NCBI RefSeq assembly: GCF_000757485.1
Contig: NZ_JPYO01000043.1
Location: 234,010 to 298,009, forward strand
Source of the DNA: Achromobacter sp. RTa
Lineage (GTDB): Bacteria; Pseudomonadota; Gammaproteobacteria; Burkholderiales; Burkholderiaceae_B
Direction of reading: 5' to 3'
DNA: 64,000 nucleotides
In this document: piece by piece, positions 49,102-58,196 of the stretch
Layout: each line of letters starts with the position of its first letter
Numbering within the stretch: the first letter of the stretch is position 1
The notes under the pieces: model-generated
Seen by the model: the letters and a program-made list of their open reading frames with translations, nothing else
The model's database searches: none
Told to the model about the DNA's origin: nothing
Translations under genes and position numbers: made by a program

Positions 49102-49788
49102 ATGAGCGATCCGGTTTGGGTCCCGCTGCTGCTTTCCCTGAAAGTGGCGGGCTGGGCGACGCTGTTGGCTACCGTGTCGGGCACGGCCGCGGCTTATGCG
49201 CTTTCGCGCTGGCGCTGGCCCGGGCGCGATCTGCTCGACGCCATCCTCACCTTGCCGCTGGTGCTTCCGCCCACTGTGCTGGGGTATTACCTGCTGGTGC
49301 TGCTGGGCCGCCGCGGCATCATCGGCGAGACGCTGGCCGGCTGGGGCATCGAGCTGGTCTTTACCTGGCAGGGGGCGGTGATCGCGGCGTCCGTGGTGGC
49401 GTTTCCGCTTGTGTTCAAGTCGGCCCGCGCCGCGTTCGAGAACGTCGACGCCCAGCTGGAAAGCGCGGCGCGCGTGCTTGGCGTCTGCGAGGCGGGCGTG
49501 TTCTTCCGCGTGACCCTGCCCCTGGCCGCTCGCGGCATCGCCGCGGGCGTGCTGCTCGCCTTTGCGCGGGCGCTGGGCGAGTTCGGCGCCACGCTGATGA
49601 TCGCCGGCAACCTGCCCGGGCGCACCCAGACCCTGTCGGTGGCCATCTATGAGGCCGTGCAGGCGGGCGACGACGCCACGGCCAACCTGCTGGTGCTCGT
49701 GACCTCGGTGACCTGCGTCGTGGTCCTGCTGCTGGCCGGCAGGCTGGTGCCCGTCACCGGCGGCCGGCGCGAGGGGAGGCCGCGATGA
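49102..49788 (+). CDS. modB: Molybdate ABC transporter, permease
   Basis: 228-residue permease with about five membrane helices. The family loop ending in EFGATLMIAGNLPGRTQTLS is the coupling-helix region characteristic of ModB, and LPLVLPPTVLGYYLLVLLGR is the first conserved stretch. It forms the homodimeric channel for molybdate and is coupled to ModC, whose start overlaps its stop (ATGA at 49785). 23 bp separate it from modA. Confidence 0.95.
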   Translation: MSDPVWVPLLLSLKVAGWATLLATVSGTAAAYALSRWRWPGRDLLDAILTLPLVLPPTVLGYYLLVLLGRRGIIGETLAGWGIELVFTWQGAVIAASVVAFPLVFKSARAAFENVDAQLESAARVLGVCEAGVFFRVTLPLAARGIAAGVLLAFARALGEFGATLMIAGNLPGRTQTLSVAIYEAVQAGDDATANLLVLVTSVTCVVVLLLAGRLVPVTGGRREGRPR

Positions 49789-50471
49789 GCGTGTACATCC
49801 ATGTGCGCAAGCAGATGACGTCGGGCGAGCAGCGCTTCGCGCTGGACGTGGCCTTCCAGTCGTCGGCCAAGCGGATCGCGCTGTTCGGCCCGTCCGGCGC
49901 CGGCAAGAGCCTGACCCTGCGCGCCGTGGCCGGGCTGCTGCGCCCGGATTCGGGGCGCATCGAAATCAATGGGCGCGTGCTGTACGACGGCGAGGCCGGC
50001 GTCTGTCTGCCCGCGCAGTCGCGCCGCGTCGCCTACCTGTTCCAGGACTACGCCCTGTTCCCCCACCTGACGGTGGCGCAGAACATCGCGTTCGGCCTGC
50101 GCCGGGGCTGGCGCAATCCGCCTCGTCGCGAGGTCTCGCCCCAGGCGCAGCGCTGGGTGGACGCCTTCGAGCTGCGCGCCATCGTGGGCAGCTACCCGAG
50201 CGAAATCTCGGGCGGCCAGAAACAGAGGGTGGCCCTGGCGCGCGCGCTCATGCTGCAGCCCGACATCCTGTTGCTGGATGAGCCGTTTTCGGCGCTGGAT
50301 GCCCAACTGCGGGGCAAGATGCGCCTGGAGCTCAACGCGCTGCAGCGGCAGCTGGACGTGCCCATGCTGGTGATCACGCACGACCCGGCCGACGTGGACG
50401 CGTTGGCGGACGAGGTGTTCGAGGTGCGAGAGGGCAAGGTGCGCCGCTACGACGCGGATGTAGGGGTGTAG
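49785..50471 (+). CDS. modC: Molybdate ABC transporter, ATPase (short form without MOP domain)
   Basis: 228-residue ATPase. Walker A GPSGAGKSL, Q-loop FQDYALFPHLTV, signature ISGGQKQRVALARALML, Walker B ILLLDEPFSALD and switch His in VITHDP are all present. E. coli ModC is about 352 residues because of a C-terminal MOP/TOBE regulatory domain; that domain is missing here and the gene ends cleanly with a stop after DADVGV. The end of the gene lies in the left arm of the inverted repeat 50468-50653, so repeat insertion may have shortened it, although short ModC proteins also exist naturally. Confidence 0.93.
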   Translation: MSVYIHVRKQMTSGEQRFALDVAFQSSAKRIALFGPSGAGKSLTLRAVAGLLRPDSGRIEINGRVLYDGEAGVCLPAQSRRVAYLFQDYALFPHLTVAQNIAFGLRRGWRNPPRREVSPQAQRWVDAFELRAIVGSYPSEISGGQKQRVALARALMLQPDILLLDEPFSALDAQLRGKMRLELNALQRQLDVPMLVITHDPADVDALADEVFEVREGKVRRYDADVGV

Positions 50472-50653
50472 GATGGGTGCAGCGCGGCAAGCCTCCGAAA
50501 AGAGGACCGGCGCTGAACGCGCGTAACCCATCGGCCGGCGCCAGCCGGCATTTGCGCTTGCCACGAAAAACGGCGGCTGGCGTCGCCTGATGGGTTACGC
50601 GCGTTCGATATTCGAGTTCTTGCTCAAGGACTCTCGCGCTGCACCCATCCTAC
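50468..50653. repeat. Nested inverted repeat between convergent modC and modE
   Basis: Three concentric perfect arms: GTAGGATGGGTGCAGCGCG (50468-50486) with its complement at 50635-50653 (19 bp); GAACGCGCGTAACCCATC (50515-50532) with 50589-50606 (18 bp); CGCCAGCCG (50539-50547) with 50574-50582 (9 bp). The outer arms contain the stop codons of both modC and modE. GTAGG(A/G)TGGGT and GCGTAACCCA(T/C)C resemble a REP-type repeat common in proteobacteria. It may act as a two-way terminator or be a small mobile repeat. Confidence 0.88.
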
Positions 50654-51444
50654 TCCAGGACCCCGAGAATCACGCTGGACGCCTTGAATATCGCCACGGC
50701 CTCGGCGCCGACGTCCAGGCCCAGGTCGTTCGCGCTTTCGTTCGTGACGATGGCGGCCAAGGTGGCGCCGCCTTCCAGGCCGATCAGGATTTCGCTGTTC
50801 ACGGCGCCGGGGCGCAGCGCGGTGATCTTGCCCGGCAGCTGGTTGCGCGCCGATAGGCGCAGGCCGGGCCCGGGCGCGCCGACGATGACGGCCGAGGCCT
50901 TGACCAGCGCGATCGCTTCCTTGCCGACGGCCAGCCCCAGCTCCTGCGTGCTTTCGCGCGTGATGGTCGCGGTAATGGCGAGGCCGCCCGCGATGCGCAG
51001 CACGATCTCGTCGTTGACGGCCCCTTCGCGGATGCGGATGACGGTGCCCAGGAGTTTGTTGCGTGCGCTGGTTTTGAGCATGAAGCGCTTCATCAGGTCG
51101 ATATCGCCGCTGGCATCCACGCCGGCGCGGGTCAGGTTTTCCATGAACTTGCGGTGCTCCGCCTCGAGCGCGCGGAAGGTCGCGATCAGGCGGCGGGCGC
51201 GGTCGGTCAGTTGCGTGCCGCCGCCGCCCTTGCCGCCGGCCGCCCGGATCACCAGCGGCTCGCCGGCCAGGTTGTTCATGGCGTCGATGGCGTCCCAGGC
51301 CCCCTTGTAGCTCATGCCCACGGCGCGCGCGGCGTTCGTGATCGAGCCGGTGGCGTCGATCTGCGCCAGCAGGTCTATGCGGTTCCTGCCGCCCCAGGTC
51401 TGGGCGCCGGAACGAAACCAAATCGAGCCGTCGAGTTCCAACAT
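50650..51444 (-). CDS. modE: Molybdate-responsive transcriptional regulator ModE
   Basis: 264-residue ModE. Start MLELDGSIWFRSGAQTWG. Winged helix-turn-helix at residues about 20-110 (RIDLLAQIDATGSITNAARA, VGMSYKGAWDAIDAMNNLAG) and two MOP/TOBE molybdate-binding domains at about 130-195 and 200-262 (SARNKLLGTVIRIREGAVND, SARNQLPGKITALRPGAVNS). Molybdate-loaded ModE should repress modABC through the box at 48263-48286. Transcribed convergently with modC. The long frame upstream of this start is spurious. Confidence 0.95.
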   Translation of the reverse strand: MLELDGSIWFRSGAQTWGGRNRIDLLAQIDATGSITNAARAVGMSYKGAWDAIDAMNNLAGEPLVIRAAGGKGGGGTQLTDRARRLIATFRALEAEHRKFMENLTRAGVDASGDIDLMKRFMLKTSARNKLLGTVIRIREGAVNDEIVLRIAGGLAITATITRESTQELGLAVGKEAIALVKASAVIVGAPGPGLRLSARNQLPGKITALRPGAVNSEILIGLEGGATLAAIVTNESANDLGLDVGAEAVAIFKASSVILGVLE

Positions 51445-51606
51445 CGGTATAGGGCCTGTCGTCAGGGCAGGGTATGGGACAGCGGCCAAGTTTACTGGAC
51501 GGGCGCTTCGCCGGCGCCGCGGCCGTTGCGATGAGAATGAGATTCTGTTGATATTTCGCAGGCTTCGCGGCACTATGGTCACGCCTTGGCTCTCGGAGAA
51601 CACAAC

Positions 51607-52200
51607 ATGAAAGCGTTGAAATTGCTGGCGGCGGGTTCCATGACGGGGTTGTTGGCGGCGTGCGCGTCGGGCCCCACGGTGAAGGGCGACTACGATCACC
51701 AGGCCGACTTCGCCCAGTACCGCAGCTTTGGATTCATGTCGCCCCTGGGCACGGACCGGGCCGGCTACAGCACTCTGCTGACCGAGAGGCTGAAAACCGC
51801 CACGCGCGGCCAGATGGAGATGCGCGGCTATGTCTACAGCGCCTCCAACCCCGACCTGCTCGTCAACTTCGGCGCCAAGCTGCAGCAGAAGGTGCAGGTC
51901 ACTCCCGCGCCGCCGATGGGGCCGTACTACGGCTACCGCGCCGGGTTCTATGGCGGCTGGCCCGGCTACGGCTGGGGCGACGACGTCTATCAATATACCG
52001 AGGGCACCCTGAACATCGACCTGGTCGACGCGCGCCGCAAGCAACTGGTGTGGGAAGGCGTGGCGGTGGGCGAGGTCCAGGACCAGGGCGTCGCGGGGTC
52101 CGCGCAGAGCGCCGAGAAAGTGGTTGCGCAGATCTTCGCCAAGTATCCGTTCCGGGCGGGCGTCGCCGCGCCGCAGTTGCCGGACAAGAGCAAACCGTAG
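51607..52200 (+). CDS. DUF4136 lipoprotein
   Basis: 197-residue outer-membrane-type lipoprotein with lipobox LLAAC (Cys19). The DUF4136 fold is seen as VKGDYDHQADFAQYRSFGFM, KTATRGQMEMRGYVYSASNP and IDLVDARRKQLVWEGVAVGE, with a Gly/Tyr/Pro-rich insert (PPMGPYYGYRAGFYGGWPGY). Function of the family is unknown. It lies 28 bp before the patatin gene. The 162-bp upstream region has AGAAT-GAG-ATTCT, a doubtful Fur-like motif noted separately. Confidence 0.85.
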   Translation: MKALKLLAAGSMTGLLAACASGPTVKGDYDHQADFAQYRSFGFMSPLGTDRAGYSTLLTERLKTATRGQMEMRGYVYSASNPDLLVNFGAKLQQKVQVTPAPPMGPYYGYRAGFYGGWPGYGWGDDVYQYTEGTLNIDLVDARRKQLVWEGVAVGEVQDQGVAGSAQSAEKVVAQIFAKYPFRAGVAAPQLPDKSKP

Positions 52201-52228
52201 GTCCCGTCCATACCCGAAGGAAGGTGGC

Positions 52229-53422
52229 ATGAGCGCACGCCGCAAGGCTCCATCACAAGATACCGGCGACACGCCGTCCTATGAAGTCGTCGCCCTGGTG
52301 CTCCAGGGCGGCGGCGCGCTCGGCGCCTACCAGGCCGGGGTGTACCAGGGCCTGCACGAGGCCGGCATCCGGCCCAACTGGATTTCGGGCATATCCATCG
52401 GCTCGATCAACGCGGCCATCATTGCCGGATCCCCCGAGGACGAGCGCGTGGAGCGGCTGCGCGGCTTCTGGGAGAGCATCTGCCGGCCGGCGGCGTTCTC
52501 CTCCATGCCGTGGGGCGAGGCGATGGCGGACATGTTCGCGGGCCTGCCGTTCGGCTTCGGCTCGCCGGTCATGAACGGCCAGGTTTCGGCGTTGCAGGCC
52601 TTGTTTTCCGGGCAGCCGGGCTTTTTCAAGCCGCGTTTCCCGCCTCCCTACCTGGTGCATGGCAGGGGGGCGGCCTCCACGAGTTTCTACGACACGACGC
52701 CCCTGGCCGCAACCCTGCGGCAGTTCGTCGACTTCGACCTGCTCAATAGCGGGGCCGTGCGCGCCAGCTTCGGCGTCGTGAACGTGCGCAGCGGCAACTT
52801 CGCATATTTCGACAGCCTGAAAGACACCCTGCGCCCCGAGCACATCATGGCCTCGGGCGCCTTGCCGCCTGGCTTTCCGTCCGTCGAGATCGACGGCGAG
52901 CACTACTGGGACGGCGGCGTCGTGTCCAACACACCGCTGGCGCAGGTGCTGACCACGGACAATATGCGCGACACGCTGGCGTTCCAGGTGGACCTGTGGC
53001 CGGCGCGGGGCGGTCTGCCCACCTCGCTGGAAGAGGTGGCCGAGCGTCAGAAAGACATCCAGTATTCCAGCCGGACTCGTCTGGTAACCGACCAGTTGCG
53101 GCGCGTGCTGAAGCTGCGGCACGGCCTGCAGCGCCTCCTGGAGCGCCTGCCCGAATCCGAGCGCAACGCGGCCGACCTTGCGGACATCCGCAGGCTGTCG
53201 CACACGCCCGCCACCAACATCATCAACCTCATCTACGAGTCCAAGCACCGCGAGCGCTATTCCAAGGACTACGAGTTCGGCACCGAGGCCATGCGGGAGC
53301 ACTGGGAGTCCGGGCTGGCCGACATCCGCCACACCCTGGCCAAGCCGGGCATTCTGGCGCGCCCCACCCAAGACAGCTGCTTCGTGACCCACGACATCCA
53401 TCGCAACGGCAAGCGCGCCTGA
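52229..53422 (+). CDS. Patatin-like phospholipase with DUF3734 tail
   Basis: 397-residue patatin-family lipid acyl hydrolase. The start MSARRKAPSQ has AAGGAAGG upstream. Catalytic set: oxyanion loop LQGGGALGAYQAG, nucleophile Ser in GISIGSINAAII (GXSXG) and Asp in YWDGGVVSNTPL (DGG). The C-terminal third (SRTRLVTDQLRRVLKLRHGL, YSKDYEFGTEAMREHWESGL) is the DUF3734 domain found in proteobacterial members. No signal peptide, so cytosolic or membrane-peripheral. Substrate not known; some relatives affect poly-hydroxybutyrate or membrane lipid turnover. Confidence 0.9.
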   Translation: MSARRKAPSQDTGDTPSYEVVALVLQGGGALGAYQAGVYQGLHEAGIRPNWISGISIGSINAAIIAGSPEDERVERLRGFWESICRPAAFSSMPWGEAMADMFAGLPFGFGSPVMNGQVSALQALFSGQPGFFKPRFPPPYLVHGRGAASTSFYDTTPLAATLRQFVDFDLLNSGAVRASFGVVNVRSGNFAYFDSLKDTLRPEHIMASGALPPGFPSVEIDGEHYWDGGVVSNTPLAQVLTTDNMRDTLAFQVDLWPARGGLPTSLEEVAERQKDIQYSSRTRLVTDQLRRVLKLRHGLQRLLERLPESERNAADLADIRRLSHTPATNIINLIYESKHRERYSKDYEFGTEAMREHWESGLADIRHTLAKPGILARPTQDSCFVTHDIHRNGKRA

Positions 53423-53637
53423 GGCGCGCCGACTGTTGATTCCATGCACAAAATCCGCCCCCGCTTCCAGTTTGAGGCCGCAAAAGTCAGTGATTTCCCC
53501 AATAACTGAGTTACATTAACGGGCTATTCACGTGCCTTGATAACGCATGCTTTCATTTTGATCGCGGGCAAAAGTCGCGGTTAAATACTGCGATTGCTTG
53601 ACGCGACTACGGTTTACAACGCTACGCGGGGGTTTCA

Positions 53638-54906
53638 ATGCGGTTTTCGCCTAAACGTGTTTCGGGGCTGGCTTTCTCCGGTGGAGTCCTCGCGCTGATA
53701 TTGGCGGGTTGCGGTGAAAAGCCGCAGATGAACCCCGGCATGCCCCAGGTCAGCGTCGTCACGATCCAACCGCAGCGCGCCCCCATCGTCTCGGAATTGC
53801 CTGGCCGCGTCGATGCCGTCCGGGATGCCCAGATCCGCTCGCGCGTCACCGGCATCGTGCAGAAGATCACCTTCGAGCAGGGTGGCGACGTCAAGGAAAA
53901 CCAGCTGCTGTTCAAGATCGATCCGGCGCCCTACAAGGCTGCCTACGATCAGGCGACGGCGCAGCTCAAGCAGGCGCAGGCCAATTTGTTCAGCGCCAAG
54001 CTGTTGGCCGACCGCTACGCGCCGCTGGTCAAGGCCAACGCCGTCAGCAAGCAGGAATACGACAACGCAGTGGCCTCGTACCGCCAGGCGGATGCCTCTG
54101 TCGCCGCCGCCAAAGCCGCGCAGGACAATGCCGCGATCAACCTGGGCTACACCGACGTCACGTCCCCCATCACGGGCCGCATCGGCAAGCCGCTGGTCAC
54201 CGAAGGCGCGCTGGTCGAGGCTACCTCCGCCACGCAGATGGCCATCGTGCAGCAGCTGGATCCGATCTACGTGGACTTCACCCAGTCCACCGCGGAACTG
54301 GCGTCGTTGCGCCGCGCATTCGCGAGCGGCCAGCTGCAGCAGGTCGGCAAGGACACCGCGCGCGCCACGATCGTCCTGGAAGACGGCACCGAGTACGGCC
54401 AGCCCGGCAAGCTGCTGTTCACGGGCATCACGGTAGACCCGTCCACCGGCCAGGTGAACCTGCGCGCCGAGGTCCCCAACCCCGATGGCATCCTGTTGCC
54501 CGGCATGTACGTGCGGGTGCGCCTGGAGCAGGGCGTGGACGACAAGGCCCTGATGGTGCCGCAGCAGGCGCTGCAGCGCACCGCGGACGGCATGCAGAGC
54601 CTGATGCTGGTCAAGGACAACAAGATCGAGCAGGTGCCCGTGACCACCGGCGGCGCCATCAAGAACGAATGGGTCGTCACCAGCGGCCTGAAGGCCGGCG
54701 ACGTGGTGGTCGTGGAAGGCTTCCAGAAGATCCGCCCCGGCGCGCCGGTGCAGGTCAGCCAATGGACCAAGAAGGGCGGGGCGGCCGCGCCGGGCGCCCA
54801 GCCCGCGGCGCAACCGGGCGCCAAGCCGGCGGAACCCGCCCCGCAGCCTGGCGCCAAGCCGGCCGAGCCTGCGCAGCAGGACAAGGCCGCAGGCCAGAAA
54901 TCTTAA
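53638..54906 (+). CDS. RND efflux periplasmic adaptor (MFP) subunit
   Basis: 422-residue membrane-fusion protein of the MexA/AcrA type. Lipobox LILAGC (Cys25). Barrel-sandwich and hairpin parts are recognisable: VVTIQPQRAPIVSELPGRVD, IRSRVTGIVQKITFEQGGDV, QLLFKIDPAPYKAAYDQATA, LGYTDVTSPITGRIGKPLVT. The C-terminal tail (residues about 380-422) is Ala/Pro/Lys/Gln-rich and contains a short repeat, AQPGAKPAEPAPQPGAKPAE. First gene of a three-gene RND operon; no regulator is adjacent. Resembles AxyA of Achromobacter AxyABM, but the exact orthologue cannot be fixed. Confidence 0.93.
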   Translation: MRFSPKRVSGLAFSGGVLALILAGCGEKPQMNPGMPQVSVVTIQPQRAPIVSELPGRVDAVRDAQIRSRVTGIVQKITFEQGGDVKENQLLFKIDPAPYKAAYDQATAQLKQAQANLFSAKLLADRYAPLVKANAVSKQEYDNAVASYRQADASVAAAKAAQDNAAINLGYTDVTSPITGRIGKPLVTEGALVEATSATQMAIVQQLDPIYVDFTQSTAELASLRRAFASGQLQQVGKDTARATIVLEDGTEYGQPGKLLFTGITVDPSTGQVNLRAEVPNPDGILLPGMYVRVRLEQGVDDKALMVPQQALQRTADGMQSLMLVKDNKIEQVPVTTGGAIKNEWVVTSGLKAGDVVVVEGFQKIRPGAPVQVSQWTKKGGAAAPGAQPAAQPGAKPAEPAPQPGAKPAEPAQQDKAAGQKS

Positions 54907-54911
54907 GCGGC

Positions 54912-54931
54912 ACGCGGCGCTTGCGCCGCGT
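54912..54931 (+). repeat. Hairpin between adaptor and RND pump genes
   Basis: ACGCGGCGC and GCGCCGCGT form a perfect 9-bp stem with a two-base loop five bases after the adaptor stop, followed by a moderate pyrimidine stretch. It could act as a partial terminator or as an mRNA-stabilising element that sets the adaptor:pump ratio. Confidence 0.65.
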
Positions 54932-54968
54932 TCCTCTTTCGTGAGCATCGCTTTCAGAGTCAGCCCAC

Positions 54969-57900
54969 ATGCCGCAATTTTTCATTGATAGACCGATTTT
55001 CGCCTGGGTAGTCGCCCTGTTCATCCTGCTGGCCGGGATCCTGGCCATCCCGAACATGCCGGTTTCGCAGTATCCGGACGTGGCGCCGCCCGCCATCACG
55101 ATCACCGCCACTTATCCTGGCGCCTCGGCCAACGAAGTGGCCGAGCAGGTCACCAGCATCATCGAAGACCAGCTCAACGGCGCCAAGGGCCTGATCTACT
55201 ACGAGTCGGTCAGCGATTCCTACGGCACTTCGACGATCACCGCGACTTTCGCGCCCGGCACCAATCCCGATCTGGCACAGGTGGACGTGCAGAACCGCGT
55301 GTCCAACGTGGTCGCGCAGTTGCCTACCGCCGTGCAGCAGCAGGGCCTGCAATACGAGCAGACCAGCACCGGCTTCCTGATGGTGGCGGCAGTGTCGTCC
55401 ACGGACGGTTCGCTGGACCAGACCGCGCTGGCGGACTACATCACCCGCAACATCAAGAACCCGGTGTCGCGCGTGCCCGGCGTGGGCCAGTTCCAGCTGT
55501 TCGCCGCGCCGCGCGCCATGCGCATCTGGGTCGATCCGGCCAAGCTGGTGGGCTTCAACCTGAGCATGTCGCAGGTGAACCAGGCGATCTCCAGCCAGAA
55601 CGTGGTGATTTCCGGCGGCAGCATCGGCGCGCCGCCCAATCCGGATTCGCAGCGCATCACCGCCACCGTCACGGCCAACGGCCAGTTGAGCACGGTGGAG
55701 GGCTTCGGCAAGATCGTCCTGCGCGCCAATACCGACGGTTCCAAGGTGCTGCTGCGCGACGTGGCCCGCATCGAAGTCGGCGCCGACAACTACCAGTTCG
55801 GGGCCCGTCTGAACGGCAAGCCGACGGCGGCTTTCGCCATCGTGCTGTCGCCGGACGCGAACGCGCTGGCGACCGCGCAGGGCGTGCGCCAGCAGATGGA
55901 AGAGCTGTCCAAGTACTTCCCGGGCAACATCACCTATTCCATTCCCTACGACACCGCGCCCTATGTGAAGGTGTCCATCGAGCAGGTCGTCCATACCCTG
56001 GTCGAGGCCATGGTCCTGGTGTTCCTGGTGATGTACCTGTTCCTGCAGAACGTGCGGTACACCCTGATCCCGGCGCTGGTCGTGCCGGTGGCCATGCTGG
56101 GGGCTTTCGCGGTCATGCTGGCGCTTGGCTTCTCCATCAACGTGCTGACCATGTTCGCCATGGTGCTGGCCATCGGGATCCTGGTGGACGACGCCATCGT
56201 GGTGGTCGAGAACGTCGAGCGGATCATGGCGACCGAGGGGCTGCCGCCCAAGGAAGCCACCAAGAAAGCCATGCCGCAGATCAGCGGCGCCATCGTCGGC
56301 ATTACGCTGGTGCTGGTGACCGTGTTCCTGCCGCTGGCCTTCATGAGCGGTTCCGTGGGCGTGATCTACCGCCAGTTCTCCGTGGCCATGGCCGTGTCGA
56401 TCTTCTTCTCGGCGCTGTTGGCACTGACCTTCACCCCGGCGCTGTGCGCCACCATCCTCAAGCCCGTGCCCAAGGGGCACCACGACGAGAAGAAGGGCTT
56501 CTTCGGCTGGTTCAACCGCAAGTTCGACGCCACCACCCATGGCTACCAGAACTGGGTGTCGCGCATCCTGCACAAGGGCGGCCGCATGATGCTGGCGTTC
56601 CTGCTGCTGGTCGTGCTCCTGGGCTGGCTGTACCTGCGCCTACCGTCGTCGTTCCTGCCCGAGGAAGACCAGGGCTACGTGGTCAGCAACATCGAACTGC
56701 CCACGGGCGCCACGGCGAACCGGACGGTCGAGGTCATCGAGCAGGTCGAAAAGTACTTCTCGGGCGTGTCCGCCGTTGAGAACGTCATCGCCGTGCAGGG
56801 CTACAGCTTCAACGGCAACGGCCTGAACGCCGCCATCGCGTTCGTTACGCTCAAGGACTTCAGCGAGCGCAAGGAGCGCAAGGATTCCGCGGGGGCAATC
56901 GCGTTCAACGCCTTCGAGAAGCAGTTGATGGGCATCCACGACGCGCAGGTGTTCACCCTGGTGCCGCCCGCCATCTCGTCGCTGGGCAACGCCACCGGCT
57001 TCGATTTCCGCCTGCAGGATCGCGGCGCCGCCGGCTCCGAAGCGCTGGCGGCGGCCACCGGCGAGCTGATGGGCATGGCCATGAAGAGCCCCGTGTTGTC
57101 GCAGGTCCGGATTACGGGCCTTGGCGCCGGCGCGCAGCTGAGCCTGACGATCGACCGCGACAAGGCGGCCGCGCTGGGCGTGGACTTCAACGAGGCGGCC
57201 TCGCTGATCTCCACGGCTGTCGGCTCCGCCTACCTGAGCAAGTTCCCCAACCTGGGCCGGATGCAGAACATCTGGGTGCAGGCGGACGCGCCGTACCGCA
57301 TGCAGTTGAACGACGTGCTGCAGCTCAACGCGCGCAACGCCCAGGGCGGCATGGTGCCGCTGTCCACGTTCGTGAAGGCCGAATGGAAGCAGGGCCCCGT
57401 GCAGGTGGTGCGCTACAACAGCTACGAGTCCATGCGCATCAGCGGCGACGCCGCGCCGGGCTACACCACCGGCGAAGCCATGGCCGAGATGGAACGCCTG
57501 GTCGGGCAGCTGCCCCAAGGCTTCGGCTACGAATGGAACGGCCTTTCCTACCAGGAGCGCCAGGCCGGCAACCAGGCTCCCATCCTGATGGGCCTGTCGC
57601 TGCTGATCGTGTTCCTGGTGCTGGCCGCCCTGTATGAAAGCTGGGCGATCCCGATCTCGGTGATGCTGGTGGTGCCGCTGGGCATGCTGGGCGCCGTGGC
57701 GCTGATCAGCGCGCTGGGCATGTCGAACGACGTGTATTTCCAGGTGGGCATGGTGACCGTGATCGGGTTGGCAGCCAAGAACGCCATCCTGATCGTGGAA
57801 TTCGCCAAGGACCAGTACGCCCGCGGCATGGGCCTGTACGAATCCGCGGTGGAAGCCGCCAGGCTGCGGTTCCGACCGATCCTGATGACGTCTCTGGCGT

Positions 57901-58196
57901 TCATCCTGGGCGTGGTCCCGCTGGCCATGGCGACCGGCGCGGGCGCCGCCAGCCAGAAGGCGGTGGGCCTGGGCGTGTTGGGCGGCATGCTGGCCGCCAC
58001 GCCGTTCGCGGTGATTTTCGTGCCGACCTTCTTCGTCGTGGTGCTGGGCCTGTTCAAGACGCGGCCCCGCCTGCTGGGCGCCGAACTGCGCGCCTTCGAG
58101 GAAGAGCAGGCCGCCAAGAAGGCGGCCGCCCAGCCGGCGCCGGAAACCGCGCAACATCCCGCACAACCCAACGGTGGCCAGGAGGGCAAGGAATGA
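54969..58196 (+). CDS. RND efflux transporter (MexB/AcrB type)
   Basis: 1075-residue hydrophobe/amphiphile efflux transporter. Proton-relay Asp407-Asp408 lie in AIGILVDDAIVVVENVER; the start MPQFFIDRPIFAWVVALFIL and the segment LPTAVQQQGLQYEQTSTGFL are typical of HAE1 pumps. Twelve membrane helices and two large periplasmic loops fit the length. The C-terminal tail is Ala/Gln/Pro-rich. Ejects drugs, detergents and similar amphiphiles using proton-motive force together with the adaptor and channel encoded on either side. The channel gene overlaps its stop (ATGA at 58193). Confidence 0.95.
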   Translation: MPQFFIDRPIFAWVVALFILLAGILAIPNMPVSQYPDVAPPAITITATYPGASANEVAEQVTSIIEDQLNGAKGLIYYESVSDSYGTSTITATFAPGTNPDLAQVDVQNRVSNVVAQLPTAVQQQGLQYEQTSTGFLMVAAVSSTDGSLDQTALADYITRNIKNPVSRVPGVGQFQLFAAPRAMRIWVDPAKLVGFNLSMSQVNQAISSQNVVISGGSIGAPPNPDSQRITATVTANGQLSTVEGFGKIVLRANTDGSKVLLRDVARIEVGADNYQFGARLNGKPTAAFAIVLSPDANALATAQGVRQQMEELSKYFPGNITYSIPYDTAPYVKVSIEQVVHTLVEAMVLVFLVMYLFLQNVRYTLIPALVVPVAMLGAFAVMLALGFSINVLTMFAMVLAIGILVDDAIVVVENVERIMATEGLPPKEATKKAMPQISGAIVGITLVLVTVFLPLAFMSGSVGVIYRQFSVAMAVSIFFSALLALTFTPALCATILKPVPKGHHDEKKGFFGWFNRKFDATTHGYQNWVSRILHKGGRMMLAFLLLVVLLGWLYLRLPSSFLPEEDQGYVVSNIELPTGATANRTVEVIEQVEKYFSGVSAVENVIAVQGYSFNGNGLNAAIAFVTLKDFSERKERKDSAGAIAFNAFEKQLMGIHDAQVFTLVPPAISSLGNATGFDFRLQDRGAAGSEALAAATGELMGMAMKSPVLSQVRITGLGAGAQLSLTIDRDKAAALGVDFNEAASLISTAVGSAYLSKFPNLGRMQNIWVQADAPYRMQLNDVLQLNARNAQGGMVPLSTFVKAEWKQGPVQVVRYNSYESMRISGDAAPGYTTGEAMAEMERLVGQLPQGFGYEWNGLSYQERQAGNQAPILMGLSLLIVFLVLAALYESWAIPISVMLVVPLGMLGAVALISALGMSNDVYFQVGMVTVIGLAAKNAILIVEFAKDQYARGMGLYESAVEAARLRFRPILMTSLAFILGVVPLAMATGAGAASQKAVGLGVLGGMLAATPFAVIFVPTFFVVVLGLFKTRPRLLGAELRAFEEEQAAKKAAAQPAPETAQHPAQPNGGQEGKE

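Noticed and set aside
51534..51546. Fur box upstream of the DUF4136 lipoprotein (AGAAT-GAG-ATTCT)
   Set aside because: The spacing between halves is three bases rather than one, and overall agreement with the consensus is poor; kept only as a weak possibility.
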